Notes: generated by a model from the letters alone, not told the origin. A stretch of DNA of 64,000 nt from Carboxydocella sporoproducens DSM 16521 (GCF_900167165.1 NZ_FUXM01000002.1:62001-126000), one strand, 5' to 3'; counted from the first letter of the stretch, positions 17,562 to 26,290 are shown. Numbers and translations: made by a program.

Positions 17562-18862
17562 CTCAACTGGAAATGGCCCGTCAGGGGATCATTAGCAAAG
17601 AAATGGAGTATGTTGCGGCAAAGGAAAAAGTATCACCTGAATTTATTCGCCAGGGAGTAGCAGAAGGGACGATTGTTATATTGAAAAACAAAAACCGCAA
17701 AGATAGTAATCCGGTTGCCATCGGCAAAGGGTTAAGAACAAAGGTGAATGCCAGTGTCGGAACCAGCCCTGATAGCACCAGTCTGGAACTGGAACTGGAA
17801 AAACTTCAGGTTGCAGAAAAGGCCGGTGCAGACACGATTATGGATTTGAGCACTGGCGGGGATATCAATGGAATTCGGAAAGAAATCCTGGCTAAAACCA
17901 AATTACCTGTTGGCTCTGTGCCCATTTATCAAACAGCAATAGAAGCAATCGCCAAATACGGTAGTATTGTCGAAATGAAAGCTGAAGATATCTTTGCTAC
18001 TATTGAGGCTCATGCTGCTGATGGGATAGATTTTATGGCTATCCATTGTGCCCTGAATTTTGATGTGGTCAACCGGCTGAAAAAACAGGGAAGGACAATG
18101 GATATAGTTAGTCGCGGTGGTGCCTTTTTAACTGGTTGGATGCTGCACAACCAGGCGGAAAATCCTCTCTATACCCAGTTTGATCGGCTTTTAGAAATAG
18201 CTAAAAAATACGATGTTGTCCTCAGTATTGGTGACGCCATTAGGCCTGGATGTATAGATGATTCTTTGGATCGTGCCCAGGTTCAGGGCCTAATCATTGC
18301 TGGAGAACTGGTTGACCGGGCCCGGGAGTATGGGGTTCAAGTTATGATTGAAGGACCCGGGCATGTGCCAGTACATCATATCCACTCTACGATTCAGTTA
18401 CAGAAAGAATTGAGCAATCAGGCCCCATACTTTGTCCTGGGAACCCTGGTTACAGATATTGCGCCTGGTTATGATCATATTACTTCAGCTATAGGAGGCG
18501 CACTGGCTTCGGCGGCAGGAGCTGACTTTATATGCTATGTTACACCTGCTGAACATTTGCGCTTGCCCACTGCCGCTGATGTCCGGGAAGGAGTAATCGC
18601 TGCCAGAATTGCCGCCCATGCAGGGGATCTGGCTAAAGGCGTCAAAGGGGCGGCTGAATGGGATTTAGCCATGGCCAGGGCTCGTAAATCATTAAACTGG
18701 GAAGAACAGATGGTTGTAGCAATCGACCGGGAGAGAGCGGAAAAAATACGTTCGGAACGAGCACCTTTAAATTCAAGCGATGATGTTTGTACTATGTGCG
18801 GAGATTATTGTGCCATGAAAGTGGTAAGCCAATATCTTGGCGTTCCGGCCGGAGAGTGTTAA
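17558..18862 (+). CDS. bzaB: Bza-type ThiC paralogue with Fe-S motif (5-hydroxybenzimidazole synthase component)
   Basis: A 434-residue radical-SAM protein of the ThiC/Bza family. The core has IGDAIRPGCIDDS, EGPGHVPVHHI and DIAPGYDHITSAIGG; the C terminus has the cluster-binding motif CTMCGDYC, spaced CX2CX3C, unlike the CX2CX4C typical of ThiC. No thiamine genes are adjacent, and it is in the B12 riboswitch-controlled cobT unit, so a role in making the cobamide lower ligand under anaerobic conditions is far more likely than thiamine synthesis. The start is GTG 17558 with GGGAGGAAGGGG just upstream. Confidence 0.85.
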   Translation: MTQLEMARQGIISKEMEYVAAKEKVSPEFIRQGVAEGTIVILKNKNRKDSNPVAIGKGLRTKVNASVGTSPDSTSLELELEKLQVAEKAGADTIMDLSTGGDINGIRKEILAKTKLPVGSVPIYQTAIEAIAKYGSIVEMKAEDIFATIEAHAADGIDFMAIHCALNFDVVNRLKKQGRTMDIVSRGGAFLTGWMLHNQAENPLYTQFDRLLEIAKKYDVVLSIGDAIRPGCIDDSLDRAQVQGLIIAGELVDRAREYGVQVMIEGPGHVPVHHIHSTIQLQKELSNQAPYFVLGTLVTDIAPGYDHITSAIGGALASAAGADFICYVTPAEHLRLPTAADVREGVIAARIAAHAGDLAKGVKGAAEWDLAMARARKSLNWEEQMVVAIDRERAEKIRSERAPLNSSDDVCTMCGDYCAMKVVSQYLGVPAGEC

Positions 18863-18888
18863 TTTTTCAGAAAATTATTGTTGCCTTA

Positions 18889-18918
18889 TAGACAATTGAA
18901 AAGGACTAATGTTATAAT
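18889..18918 (+). promoter_or_regulatory. Vegetative promoter of the cbi operon
   Basis: TAGACA (18889-18894) and TATAAT (18913-18918), 18 bases apart, lie directly upstream of the second B12 aptamer. Transcription would start near 18925, shortly before the aptamer. Confidence 0.65.
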
Positions 18919-18935
18919 AAAGCCAACAAAAAAGT

Positions 18936-19073
18936 GTAGCAAGTTTAGGGAAGTCAGTGAAAATCTGACGCGGTCCCGCCACTGTGAAAGGGAGTCTGGT
19001 ACAAATTAGCCACTGGCAATTACCGGGAAGGCGTACCAGATGATGATCTTGAGCCAGGAGACCTGCTTGCTAC
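18936..19073 (+). promoter_or_regulatory. Cobalamin (B12) riboswitch, cbi operon leader
   Basis: The closing stem is GTAGCAAG (18936-18943) with CTTGCTAC (19066-19073). The conserved core CGCGGTCCCGCCACTGTGA, the GCCACTGG and GGGAAGGCG elements and the box GAGCCAGGAGACCTGC are present. It is more compact than the first riboswitch, without its extra 5' stem. It precedes twelve cobamide genes beginning with the cobK-like gene. Confidence 0.95.
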
Positions 19074-19100
19074 TTGCCTTCACCTACGGAGGATAGGGAA

Positions 19101-19155
19101 AGGCAGGTTGTTGGTAAGAAGGCTAACCCTGCCTATAGCGGGCAGGGTTTTTGTT
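19101..19155 (+). terminator. Terminator with competing antiterminator in the cbi leader
   Basis: The terminator stem pairs 19125-19133 with 19141-19149 and is followed by a T-rich tract. The same 5' arm can instead pair with AGGCAGGTT at 19101-19109 (one bulge), so an antiterminator and the terminator exclude each other. This is the expected expression platform of the upstream riboswitch. Confidence 0.85.
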
Positions 19156-19186
19156 TTTATCTTTCATAAACGGAGCCGTGAGAGAT

Positions 19187-19939
19187 ATGATCGTAATCTT
19201 TGCCGGGCCCAAAGCAGGGGAAAAACTTATTCGTCCACTTAAGGAACACGGTTACTGCCTTTGTACAATAACGGCTACTGACCTGGGAGTAAAACAGGCA
19301 TTAGCTAATGGAAGCGATTATGCTTTTACTGCAATGGAAATGTTTGAGCATTTACCCTGGTTAAAGACAAACTATCAAATTAAGTTAGTTATCGATCACT
19401 CCGGACCTATGCTCTCTCAATCACCTTTTTTTCTGCTGGAATGGTTTCAGCGAAATGGTTATGAGATCATTAAATATCGTGATGCTCTGCCATTGTTGCC
19501 AGATAATAAACTGCTTCATCGAGTTAATTCCTGGGAACAACTGGCGGCAAGCTTGAATAATTTTGGTCGTAACATCTTTTTGACAACCGGTAGCAATAAC
19601 CTGGAATTTTTATTAAAACACCCATCGCTAAAAGAAAAACAATTTATTGTTCGCGTAATCCCCGACAGTAAAGTGGTTGACAAGTGCCTCAAAAACGGTA
19701 TTAGTCCCAAAAACCTGATCGCCATGATGGGACCTTTTTCTGCCAAACTTAACAAGGCTTTATTTCAAGCCTATAAAGCCGATGTAATTGTCGCTAAGGA
19801 AAATAATGCTGAGATAAAGAATAAGGCCAAAGCTGCTTTTGAGTTAGGCTTACCATTAATAGTTTTATCTAAGCAAGAGGAAAACGCTTTTAATAAAATA
19901 GATGATGTAATTGCTTATCTAAATAATAAGGGGATTTAG
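19187..19939 (+). CDS. Divergent CobK/CbiJ-like protein
   Basis: About 250 residues. The C-terminal half resembles precorrin-6A reductase (FLTTGSNN, FIVRVIP, MMGPFSAKLN, AFELGLPLIVLS), but the N-terminal nucleotide loop is changed (FAGPKAGEKL where the family has LGGTTEA) and the DATHPFA motif is missing. A canonical cbiJ lies at 25511 in the same operon, so this is a second, divergent paralogue whose role may differ. ATG 19187 is preferred over the GTG at 19178 because of GGAG at 19172-19175. It is the first gene behind the second riboswitch. Confidence 0.72.
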   Translation: MIVIFAGPKAGEKLIRPLKEHGYCLCTITATDLGVKQALANGSDYAFTAMEMFEHLPWLKTNYQIKLVIDHSGPMLSQSPFFLLEWFQRNGYEIIKYRDALPLLPDNKLLHRVNSWEQLAASLNNFGRNIFLTTGSNNLEFLLKHPSLKEKQFIVRVIPDSKVVDKCLKNGISPKNLIAMMGPFSAKLNKALFQAYKADVIVAKENNAEIKNKAKAAFELGLPLIVLSKQEENAFNKIDDVIAYLNNKGI

Positions 19940-19944
19940 GGACT

Positions 19945-21057
19945 ATGAAGAAAAATATGTCCTTTTTTTCGGGGAAAAAAGGCTATACTACCGGTAGTTG
20001 CGCAACGGCAGCTGCAGTATCTGCCTTGCTGGCACTAGCGGGTAAACATCCCCAGCAAATAAAAATAATTCTACCAGACCAAAAGACGATTGACATTCCT
20101 GTTGCCAGCTGTGGTATTGGCACTGACTTTGGCTGGGCTGAAGTAATTAAGGATGCAGGTGATGACCCTGATGTTACCCATGGTCATATAATTGGTGCTT
20201 GTGTACGATTGATTGAGTCGGGTCATATTGTTATCAAAGGTGGTAAAGGGGTTGGCGTCGTAACAAAACCGGGATTGAAAGTTGCCGTAGGGGAGCCAGC
20301 CATAAACCCTGTACCAAAACAAATGATCCTGGATAATATTAAAAAGACCCTGGTCTCCCTTGGCATTAAGCAGGGGGTAGAAATCACTATTTATGTACCG
20401 GAAGGGGAAAAACTGGCAGAGAAAACATTGAATTCTAAACTGGGGATTATTGGTGGAATTAGCATACTGGGAACAACCGGGATTGTTGAGCCCATGTCTG
20501 AAGAGCGATTTAAGCTATCCTTGTTGCCTCAGCTGGAAATTGCCCGGGCAGCTGGGTACAAAGAAATAATCCTGACGCCGGGCAGAGCAGGCCAAAAGGC
20601 CGCTGAGAAATTTTTAGCTTTTCCTGAGGATGCCATAATATTGAGCAGTAACTTTATTGGTTTTATGCTGGAACATGCCATTGGAATGGGTTTTAAAAAA
20701 GTTATTATTTTTGGTAGCCTGGGTAAATTGGTTAAGTTAGCAGGAGGAATTTTTTACACTCATTCAAAAATTGCTGATGCAAGACAAGAGATTTTGGCCT
20801 GTCACACTGCCCTTCTGGGGTTTTCGTCTGAATTAGTTAGAAAAGTCTTTCTTGCTAATACCACTGAAGAAATAATAGATCTGCTTAAAACCCATAACGG
20901 GGAAAAGGTCTTATGGCAGATAGCAGCAGAAGCTAAAAAAAGAGCTGAAGATTATATTTTTAATGAGGCCCAGGTAGAAGTTATTATTACAAATATGGCT
21001 GGCATACCTGTAGCCTGGAGTTCACAAGCCGGTTTACTATTGGGGGAAGCAACATGA
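19945..21057 (+). CDS. cbiD: CbiD, cobalt-precorrin-5B C1-methyltransferase
   Basis: A 370-residue protein with the family signature GYTTGSCATAAA near residues 13-24 and the GGAGRxA-like stretch LTPGRAGQKAAEKF. CbiD is specific to the anaerobic cobamide route and methylates C1 during ring contraction. It overlaps cbiET by 4 bases (ATGA), and it lies in the expected place next to the other corrin-ring methyltransferases. Confidence 0.97.
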   Translation: MKKNMSFFSGKKGYTTGSCATAAAVSALLALAGKHPQQIKIILPDQKTIDIPVASCGIGTDFGWAEVIKDAGDDPDVTHGHIIGACVRLIESGHIVIKGGKGVGVVTKPGLKVAVGEPAINPVPKQMILDNIKKTLVSLGIKQGVEITIYVPEGEKLAEKTLNSKLGIIGGISILGTTGIVEPMSEERFKLSLLPQLEIARAAGYKEIILTPGRAGQKAAEKFLAFPEDAIILSSNFIGFMLEHAIGMGFKKVIIFGSLGKLVKLAGGIFYTHSKIADARQEILACHTALLGFSSELVRKVFLANTTEEIIDLLKTHNGEKVLWQIAAEAKKRAEDYIFNEAQVEVIITNMAGIPVAWSSQAGLLLGEAT

Positions 21058-22307
21058 CAAAGCAAAAATCATCAATAAAGTTAGTGGGCTTGGGCCCTGG
21101 TAATCCCGCTTTTATTTTCCCAGCATATAAAGACTTAATTAAAACTGCCGACATCATTCTGGGAGGAAAGCGCCAGCTGGATTTGATATTGCCTTTCCTC
21201 GAGAAAAAAACAGATTTATGGTTAATTGACAGGAATTTTAGAGAGGTATTGAACAAATTAAAAAATCTGCAACACCAAAACATCGTTATTGTTGCTTCCG
21301 GCGACCCTGGTTTTTTTGGTATTCTTAACACGATTAAAAAGTATTGTTCAGAATTTGAGCTTGAAGTTTACCCCAATATCAGTAGTGCCCAATGGGCCCT
21401 GGCTAAATTAGGCTGGAGCTGGGAAGAAGTAAAGTGGTTTAGTATTCATGGACGGGAATTGCACACTGCTATGCAATCCTTACCCTCATCAGGTAAAATT
21501 GGGATTTTAACAGACCCACGCATTAAACCTCAGCAACTGGCAACCGAGCTTAAATTCCGCGGCTGGTCAGAAGCTGATTTTATCCTGGCTCGTAACTTGA
21601 CTTTGCCAGATGAAGAGCTGGTTATTTTTCATCTGGAAGAATTGGCTAATCTGGATGATTTTAAGAATGATATCTTGTTAGCATACCTTCCACAAAAGAA
21701 TTCAAAATTTTGGCCATACCAGTCTCCAGGTATTCCTGAACATCTTTTTATTACTGGTAAACCACCAATTACCAAAGCCGAAACCAGGGCGCTCATAATA
21801 TCCAAGTCCTACCTGGAACCCGGTTTAACAATTTGGGAAATTGGCACAGGAACAGGCAGTATTACCATCGAAGCAGCTCTATTCTCTCCAGGTAGTCAAG
21901 TATATACCGCAGATCCCCGCCCGGAGAGTGAACAGCTGCTAAAAGCCAATCAACAGCGCTTTAATTGTAATAATATTCATTTTTATCAAGGGTTTGCGCC
22001 AGAGATATGCCATTCCTGGCCATCTCCTCATCGGGTTATTATAGGTGGACACGGTGGCAAGCTGGACAAAATCCTGGAGTATGTTCATGAGAGACTACTG
22101 CCTGCAGGTAGGCTGGTTATCTCCGCTACTCAGTTAAAAACTGCAGCAACGGCCTGGGATTTTTTCCATGGTAATCAATATCAGGAAATTGAGGCGATTC
22201 AACTACAGGTGAATAGAATGCGTTCCGGACCTGGCTGCTCCCAGTTATGGGATGTTCAAAATCCATGCTTTATCATATCAGGCAGAAAAAAATCGGAGAG
22301 TGATTGA
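21054..22307 (+). CDS. cbiET: CbiET fusion, precorrin C5/C15-methyltransferase and decarboxylase
   Basis: A 417-residue two-domain protein. Residues 1-200 are a CbiE-type tetrapyrrole methylase (VGLGPGNPAF, ASGDPGFFGI), and residues about 210-410 are a CbiT domain with SAM motif I WEIGTGTGSITIEAA. Together they methylate C5 and C15 and decarboxylate the C12 acetate. The fused form is like CobL. It begins within the cbiD stop and ends 1 base before cbiL. Confidence 0.95.
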   Translation: MTKQKSSIKLVGLGPGNPAFIFPAYKDLIKTADIILGGKRQLDLILPFLEKKTDLWLIDRNFREVLNKLKNLQHQNIVIVASGDPGFFGILNTIKKYCSEFELEVYPNISSAQWALAKLGWSWEEVKWFSIHGRELHTAMQSLPSSGKIGILTDPRIKPQQLATELKFRGWSEADFILARNLTLPDEELVIFHLEELANLDDFKNDILLAYLPQKNSKFWPYQSPGIPEHLFITGKPPITKAETRALIISKSYLEPGLTIWEIGTGTGSITIEAALFSPGSQVYTADPRPESEQLLKANQQRFNCNNIHFYQGFAPEICHSWPSPHRVIIGGHGGKLDKILEYVHERLLPAGRLVISATQLKTAATAWDFFHGNQYQEIEAIQLQVNRMRSGPGCSQLWDVQNPCFIISGRKKSESD

Positions 22308-22308
22308 A

Positions 22309-23007
22309 ATGACTCCAGTTTTATATGGAATAGGTGTTGGCCCTGGTGACCCGGAATTGATAACCGTTAAGGCAATGAATACTCTTAAAAAAGTCAAAGT
22401 GATTTTTGCTCCCAAAGCTACTGAGGAATATAAGAGTGTCGCCCGCGAAATAATTACTCCTTACCTGACAAAAGAACATAATGTAATTGAACTTACTATG
22501 CCAATGTTAAATCAACAGGATGTTTTAATTAAATCCTGGCAAGAAAATGCCCGGATGATAGCTAGTTATCTACAACAAGGAGAGGACGTAGCGTTTATTA
22601 CCCTGGGTGACGTTAATTTATACAGTACGTTTTACTATTTATACTATGAATTAAAAACTTTAATTCCTCATTTAAAAGTAGAGATAATACCAGGGATAAC
22701 ATCCTTTGCTGCTGCTGCCTCACGCACTCAGTGGTGCCTGGCGGATAAAAACCATCCACTTATAATCATACCCATGAATAAAGAAATAGACTTAACAGAA
22801 ATGCTGGTGAATCAATCCCGGGCTGTATTAATGAAGGTAGGAAAATATTTGCCCAGGATAAAACAGGCATTAAAAGCAACAGGGCCATGGCAGGGTTGGA
22901 TAATCAGTTATTGTGGACAGGCAAATGAAAAAATTCATCCCCTTTCGGAACTGGAGGAAATTTCGGCATTACCATACATGACTGTTATATTACTGGCAAA
23001 GGAGTAA
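22309..23007 (+). CDS. cbiL: CbiL, cobalt-factor II/precorrin-2 C20-methyltransferase
   Basis: A 232-residue SAM-dependent tetrapyrrole methylase with GIGVGPGDPELIT at the N terminus, TLGDVNLYSTF in the middle and IIPGITSFAAAASR. It adds the C20 methyl group to cobalt-factor II. Start ATG 22309 follows GGAGAGTGATTGAA; the longer open frame from 22252 would lie inside cbiET. Membership in an anaerobic cbi operon supports the cobalt-containing substrate. Confidence 0.95.
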   Translation: MTPVLYGIGVGPGDPELITVKAMNTLKKVKVIFAPKATEEYKSVAREIITPYLTKEHNVIELTMPMLNQQDVLIKSWQENARMIASYLQQGEDVAFITLGDVNLYSTFYYLYYELKTLIPHLKVEIIPGITSFAAAASRTQWCLADKNHPLIIIPMNKEIDLTEMLVNQSRAVLMKVGKYLPRIKQALKATGPWQGWIISYCGQANEKIHPLSELEEISALPYMTVILLAKE

Positions 23008-23011
23008 TCTT

Positions 23012-23767
23012 ATGAAAGTATATATCGTAGGAGCCGGACCCGGTGCGGTTGATTTGATTACAATCCGAGGACTGGAATTATTGAAAAGGGCAGATGTAGT
23101 GATTTACGCCGGTTCTCTGGTGAACCCGGAACTGTTAAATTATTGCAAAGAAAATGTAAAAATCTACGATAGTGCCGGTATGACATTAGAAGAAATTAAC
23201 AAAGTTGTGTTCCAATCAGCTTCTGCAGGTCAGCTGGTAGTCCGCTTGCATACCGGAGACCCCTCGATGTATGGAGCTATTCAGGAACAGATTAAAGCCT
23301 GGGAAGAAAAAGGTTTAGAAGTTGAAATCGTACCAGGAGTTAGCTCTGTATTTGCAGCCGCTGCTGCTTTAAAAGAGGAATTTACTAAACCCGGTGTTAC
23401 CCAGACTTTGATTTTAACCAGGGTAGGGGGTAAAACACCCGTACCGGAAAAGGAACGCCTGGCAAACCTTGCCAGTCATGGTGCCAGTCTCGCTATCTTT
23501 TTAAGTGTTCATCTCATCGACCAAATCGTAACAGAACTTTTAGAGGCTAATCTACCCCCTGATACTCCGGTTGCAGTCGTACAACGCGTAACCTGGCCCG
23601 ATGAAAAAATTGTCAAAGGCAATTTATCTAATATTGCAGCTTTAGTAAAAGAAGCAAAAATCACCAAAACAGCTTTAGTCCTTGTAGGAAAATTCCTTAA
23701 TGCTGAGTTTGATCGTTCTTTGCTTTATCACCCCAATTTCTCCCACGCATTCAGAGAGGGATCTTGA
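23012..23767 (+). CDS. cbiF: CbiF, cobalt-precorrin-4 C11-methyltransferase
   Basis: A 251-residue methylase of the same fold: VGAGPGAVDLITIRG, YAGSLVNPELL, RLHTGDPSMYGA and VPGVSSVFAAAA match CbiF/CobM, which methylate C11. Four bases separate it from cbiL. A 4-base open-frame overlap with cbiG exists, although cbiG most likely starts 2 bases after the cbiF stop. Confidence 0.96.
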   Translation: MKVYIVGAGPGAVDLITIRGLELLKRADVVIYAGSLVNPELLNYCKENVKIYDSAGMTLEEINKVVFQSASAGQLVVRLHTGDPSMYGAIQEQIKAWEEKGLEVEIVPGVSSVFAAAAALKEEFTKPGVTQTLILTRVGGKTPVPEKERLANLASHGASLAIFLSVHLIDQIVTELLEANLPPDTPVAVVQRVTWPDEKIVKGNLSNIAALVKEAKITKTALVLVGKFLNAEFDRSLLYHPNFSHAFREGS

Positions 23768-23769
23768 CA

Positions 23770-24831
23770 ATGAAAAAAATTTCTTTTTGGGCTCTGACTA
23801 AAGGTGGACAGGAGACAGCTTCTTTACTGGCCCAACTTTGGCAAAAAGCTTATCCGCAGACTGATGTTGCTACTTTTTTTCCAGAAGTAATGCAGCCATC
23901 ATTAAAAGAAAAAATCAAACTGGAATTTGATAGATGGGATGCCCATGTTTTTATTATGGCATCTGGTATTGTCGTACGCTGTATAGCACCCTGTTTAAAG
24001 TCTAAACTGCATGACCCGGCAGTTATTGTTGGGGATGAAAAAGGACAATATCTAGTTAGTTTACTGAGTGGCCACTGGGGTAATGCTAATTGGCTTACCA
24101 AAGAATTGGCTCGTTTAAGTAATGCTACACCGGTTATAACTACCTCAACTGATGTTCAAGGCATCACATCAATTGAAGATTTAATCAAGCTCCTTAAAGC
24201 GAACCCTGAAAGTTTAAAACCGGCTAAGAAATTAAATTCAACGCTTGCCAACTCTGGAACTTTAAAAGTTTTCTGGGATAATAAAAGTTTACTAACTACA
24301 CCACTACCTCTTCCAGAACGATATGAGTATACTGACAATCTTATAAATGCAGATCTAATCTTTTCCAATTCCCAGCTAACTGAAATTGATCCAGACAAAC
24401 AATTGTTATTGCGTATACCCTATTTTGCATTAGGTATAGGTTGTCGTAAAAATATTTCTTTTCATCAACTCTGGCGCAATTTGCAAAGTTTTCTTTCCTC
24501 CGGCAATATTGCCATTTCTGCAATTAAAGCTCTCTGTTCAATTACGTTAAAAAAGAATGAACCAGCTATTTGGGAACTGAGTCAAAAATTAAATTTACCC
24601 CTTTATTTTTTTGAGGCTGAGGAACTGAAAACTTATGAGTCAGAACAAAATTTTTCTGCCTTTGTCAAAAAAACAACAGGAGTTGGTTGTATATGCGAAC
24701 CGGCAGCAATGAAGGCATGTCAAAAGCCGAAACTAATAATTCCCAAAACCAGTTATCCCCAAACAACCTTTGCTCTGGCAGCGGACATATCTATATTATC
24801 GGAATTGGACCAGGTAATAAGGAACAAATGA
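23770..24831 (+). CDS. cbiG: CbiG, cobalt-precorrin-5A hydrolase
   Basis: A 353-residue protein that opens the delta-lactone and releases the C20 fragment as acetaldehyde in the anaerobic route. The N-terminal half has FIMASGIVVRCIAP and the LLSGHWGNANWLTKELA motif; the C-terminal domain has GIGCRKN and the GVGCICEPAA stretch. Start ATG 23770 is preceded by GAGAGGG with 9-base spacing. The last 139 bases are also the 5' part of cbiH in another frame. Confidence 0.95.
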   Translation: MKKISFWALTKGGQETASLLAQLWQKAYPQTDVATFFPEVMQPSLKEKIKLEFDRWDAHVFIMASGIVVRCIAPCLKSKLHDPAVIVGDEKGQYLVSLLSGHWGNANWLTKELARLSNATPVITTSTDVQGITSIEDLIKLLKANPESLKPAKKLNSTLANSGTLKVFWDNKSLLTTPLPLPERYEYTDNLINADLIFSNSQLTEIDPDKQLLLRIPYFALGIGCRKNISFHQLWRNLQSFLSSGNIAISAIKALCSITLKKNEPAIWELSQKLNLPLYFFEAEELKTYESEQNFSAFVKKTTGVGCICEPAAMKACQKPKLIIPKTSYPQTTFALAADISILSELDQVIRNK

Positions 24832-25514
24832 CCTTTTCTGCCTGGGAAGCGATAAAAAAGGCTAACTACATTGTCGGATATAAAACATATATTAATTTAA
24901 TTAAAGATATGCTTACAGACCAGCAAAAAGTGGTTTCTACCGGTATGAGAGGTGAAGTAGAACGCTGCCAGACAGCGATTCGGCTGGCGCGGGCTGGTGA
25001 AATAGTGGCAGTTATTTCCAGTGGAGATGCCGGAGTTTATGGTATGGCAGGTTTAATTTATCAGCTTTTATTTCAGGACAATATATCTTTGCAAGTTACA
25101 GTAATACCAGGTATTACAGCTTCCATAGCTGCTGCTTCCCTTCTGGGTGCTCCATTAATGCATGATCACTGCAGTATAAGTTTAAGTGACCTTTTAACAC
25201 CCTGGGAAGTTATAACTAAACGAATTGAGGCTGCTGCTCAGGCTGATTTTGTTATCGCCTTCTATAACCCCAGGAGTAGAGAGAGAACAGAACACATTGA
25301 AAAAGCCAGAGAAATTCTTTTAAAATACCGCCCCCCAAGCACTCCCGTAGGAATTGTTAAAAATGCTTTCCGTACTGATCAACACATTACTGTTTCTAAT
25401 TTAGAAGAATTTACAAATTGTGAAATTGATATGTTGTCCGTTGTAATAGTGGGAAATAGCCAAAGTTTTATAAAAGATGGCAAAATCATCACCCCACGGG
25501 GGTATGACCTGTGA
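24693..25514 (+). CDS. cbiH: CbiH/CobJ, precorrin-3B C17-methyltransferase
   Basis: A tetrapyrrole methylase that contracts the ring and methylates C17. The domain begins only at IYIIGIGPGNKEQMT (about residue 35), then ISSGDAGVYGMAG, VIPGITASIAAAS and FYNPRSRER follow. The start is uncertain: ATG 24693 has GGAG at 24679-24682; ATG 24717 is an alternative. No start codon with a good site occurs nearer the domain, so an N-terminal extension encoded inside cbiG appears real. It overlaps cbiJ by 4 bases. Confidence 0.9.
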   Translation: MRTGSNEGMSKAETNNSQNQLSPNNLCSGSGHIYIIGIGPGNKEQMTFSAWEAIKKANYIVGYKTYINLIKDMLTDQQKVVSTGMRGEVERCQTAIRLARAGEIVAVISSGDAGVYGMAGLIYQLLFQDNISLQVTVIPGITASIAAASLLGAPLMHDHCSISLSDLLTPWEVITKRIEAAAQADFVIAFYNPRSRERTEHIEKAREILLKYRPPSTPVGIVKNAFRTDQHITVSNLEEFTNCEIDMLSVVIVGNSQSFIKDGKIITPRGYDL

Positions 25515-26290
25515 TTTTAATTTTAGGTGGAACTACTGAGGCTAAAGAAGCCGCCGTTTGGCTAAAAAAAAATACGGTACCTTTTGTTGTTACTACTACT
25601 ACCGAGCTAGGAAGAAAACAATTGCTTTCTGAAGGTATTGAAAATATTCTCGTAACTAAATTAAATGAAATAACCTTTACGGAGCTAATTCACAAACTTA
25701 AAGTCAACATGATCCTGGATGCAACCCACCCCTTTGCAGAACAAATCCATCAATTGGCAATAGACATCGCAAGAAAAATGAACCTTCCTTACTTGCGTTA
25801 CCAGCGCCAAGATGTGGAGCTGAACAACAATAATCCATATATTATTGTTTGCCATAACTGGGAAGAAGCCATCAAACAAGCCAGTAAATTTAATTGCATT
25901 CTCCTGACTATCGGTGTCAAGAGACTGAATGAGTGGGTCAATCATCCCTTATTACAAACGAAGAAACTTTACGCCAGGGTACTCCCTGTACCTGAATCGA
26001 TAAGTACAGCTCTGGATGCAGGTTTTTCTCCGCAAAATCTCTTCGCTATGTATGGCCCTGTCCCGGCAGCAATAGATTTGAGTATAATCAGGAGCTATAA
26101 AATTGATGTAATGGTAACTAAGGAAAGTGGTTATAATGGCGGTTTGCAAAATAAAATTCAGGCTGTGACAGAAGCTGGCATTCACCTTATCCTTATAAAA
26201 AAGCCACAACTTAATTTAACTATAATAACTGATTTAAATGAACTAAAAAGTGTAATTGAGAAAGGAGATATTAACCCATGCAAGGAGTAA
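25511..26290 (+). CDS. cbiJ: CbiJ, cobalt-precorrin-6A reductase
   Basis: A 259-residue reductase of the ring double bond at C18-C19 using a nicotinamide cofactor. It has the canonical N-terminal LILGGTTEAKEAA, the TTTTELGR stretch, DATHPFAEQIHQLA and a C-terminal MVTKESGYNGGLQNK motif. GTG 25511 overlaps the cbiH stop. It differs clearly from the cobK-like gene at the head of the operon, which lacks several of these motifs. The last 13 bases overlap cbiX. Confidence 0.95.
   Translation: MILILGGTTEAKEAAVWLKKNTVPFVVTTTTELGRKQLLSEGIENILVTKLNEITFTELIHKLKVNMILDATHPFAEQIHQLAIDIARKMNLPYLRYQRQDVELNNNNPYIIVCHNWEEAIKQASKFNCILLTIGVKRLNEWVNHPLLQTKKLYARVLPVPESISTALDAGFSPQNLFAMYGPVPAAIDLSIIRSYKIDVMVTKESGYNGGLQNKIQAVTEAGIHLILIKKPQLNLTIITDLNELKSVIEKGDINPCKE

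Noticed and set aside
16443-18862. Annotation of both ThiC-like genes as thiamine phosphomethylpyrimidine synthases
   Set aside because: No thiamine genes or thiamine riboswitch are near. They are translationally coupled to cobT behind a B12 riboswitch, and the Fe-S motif spacing differs from usual ThiC.
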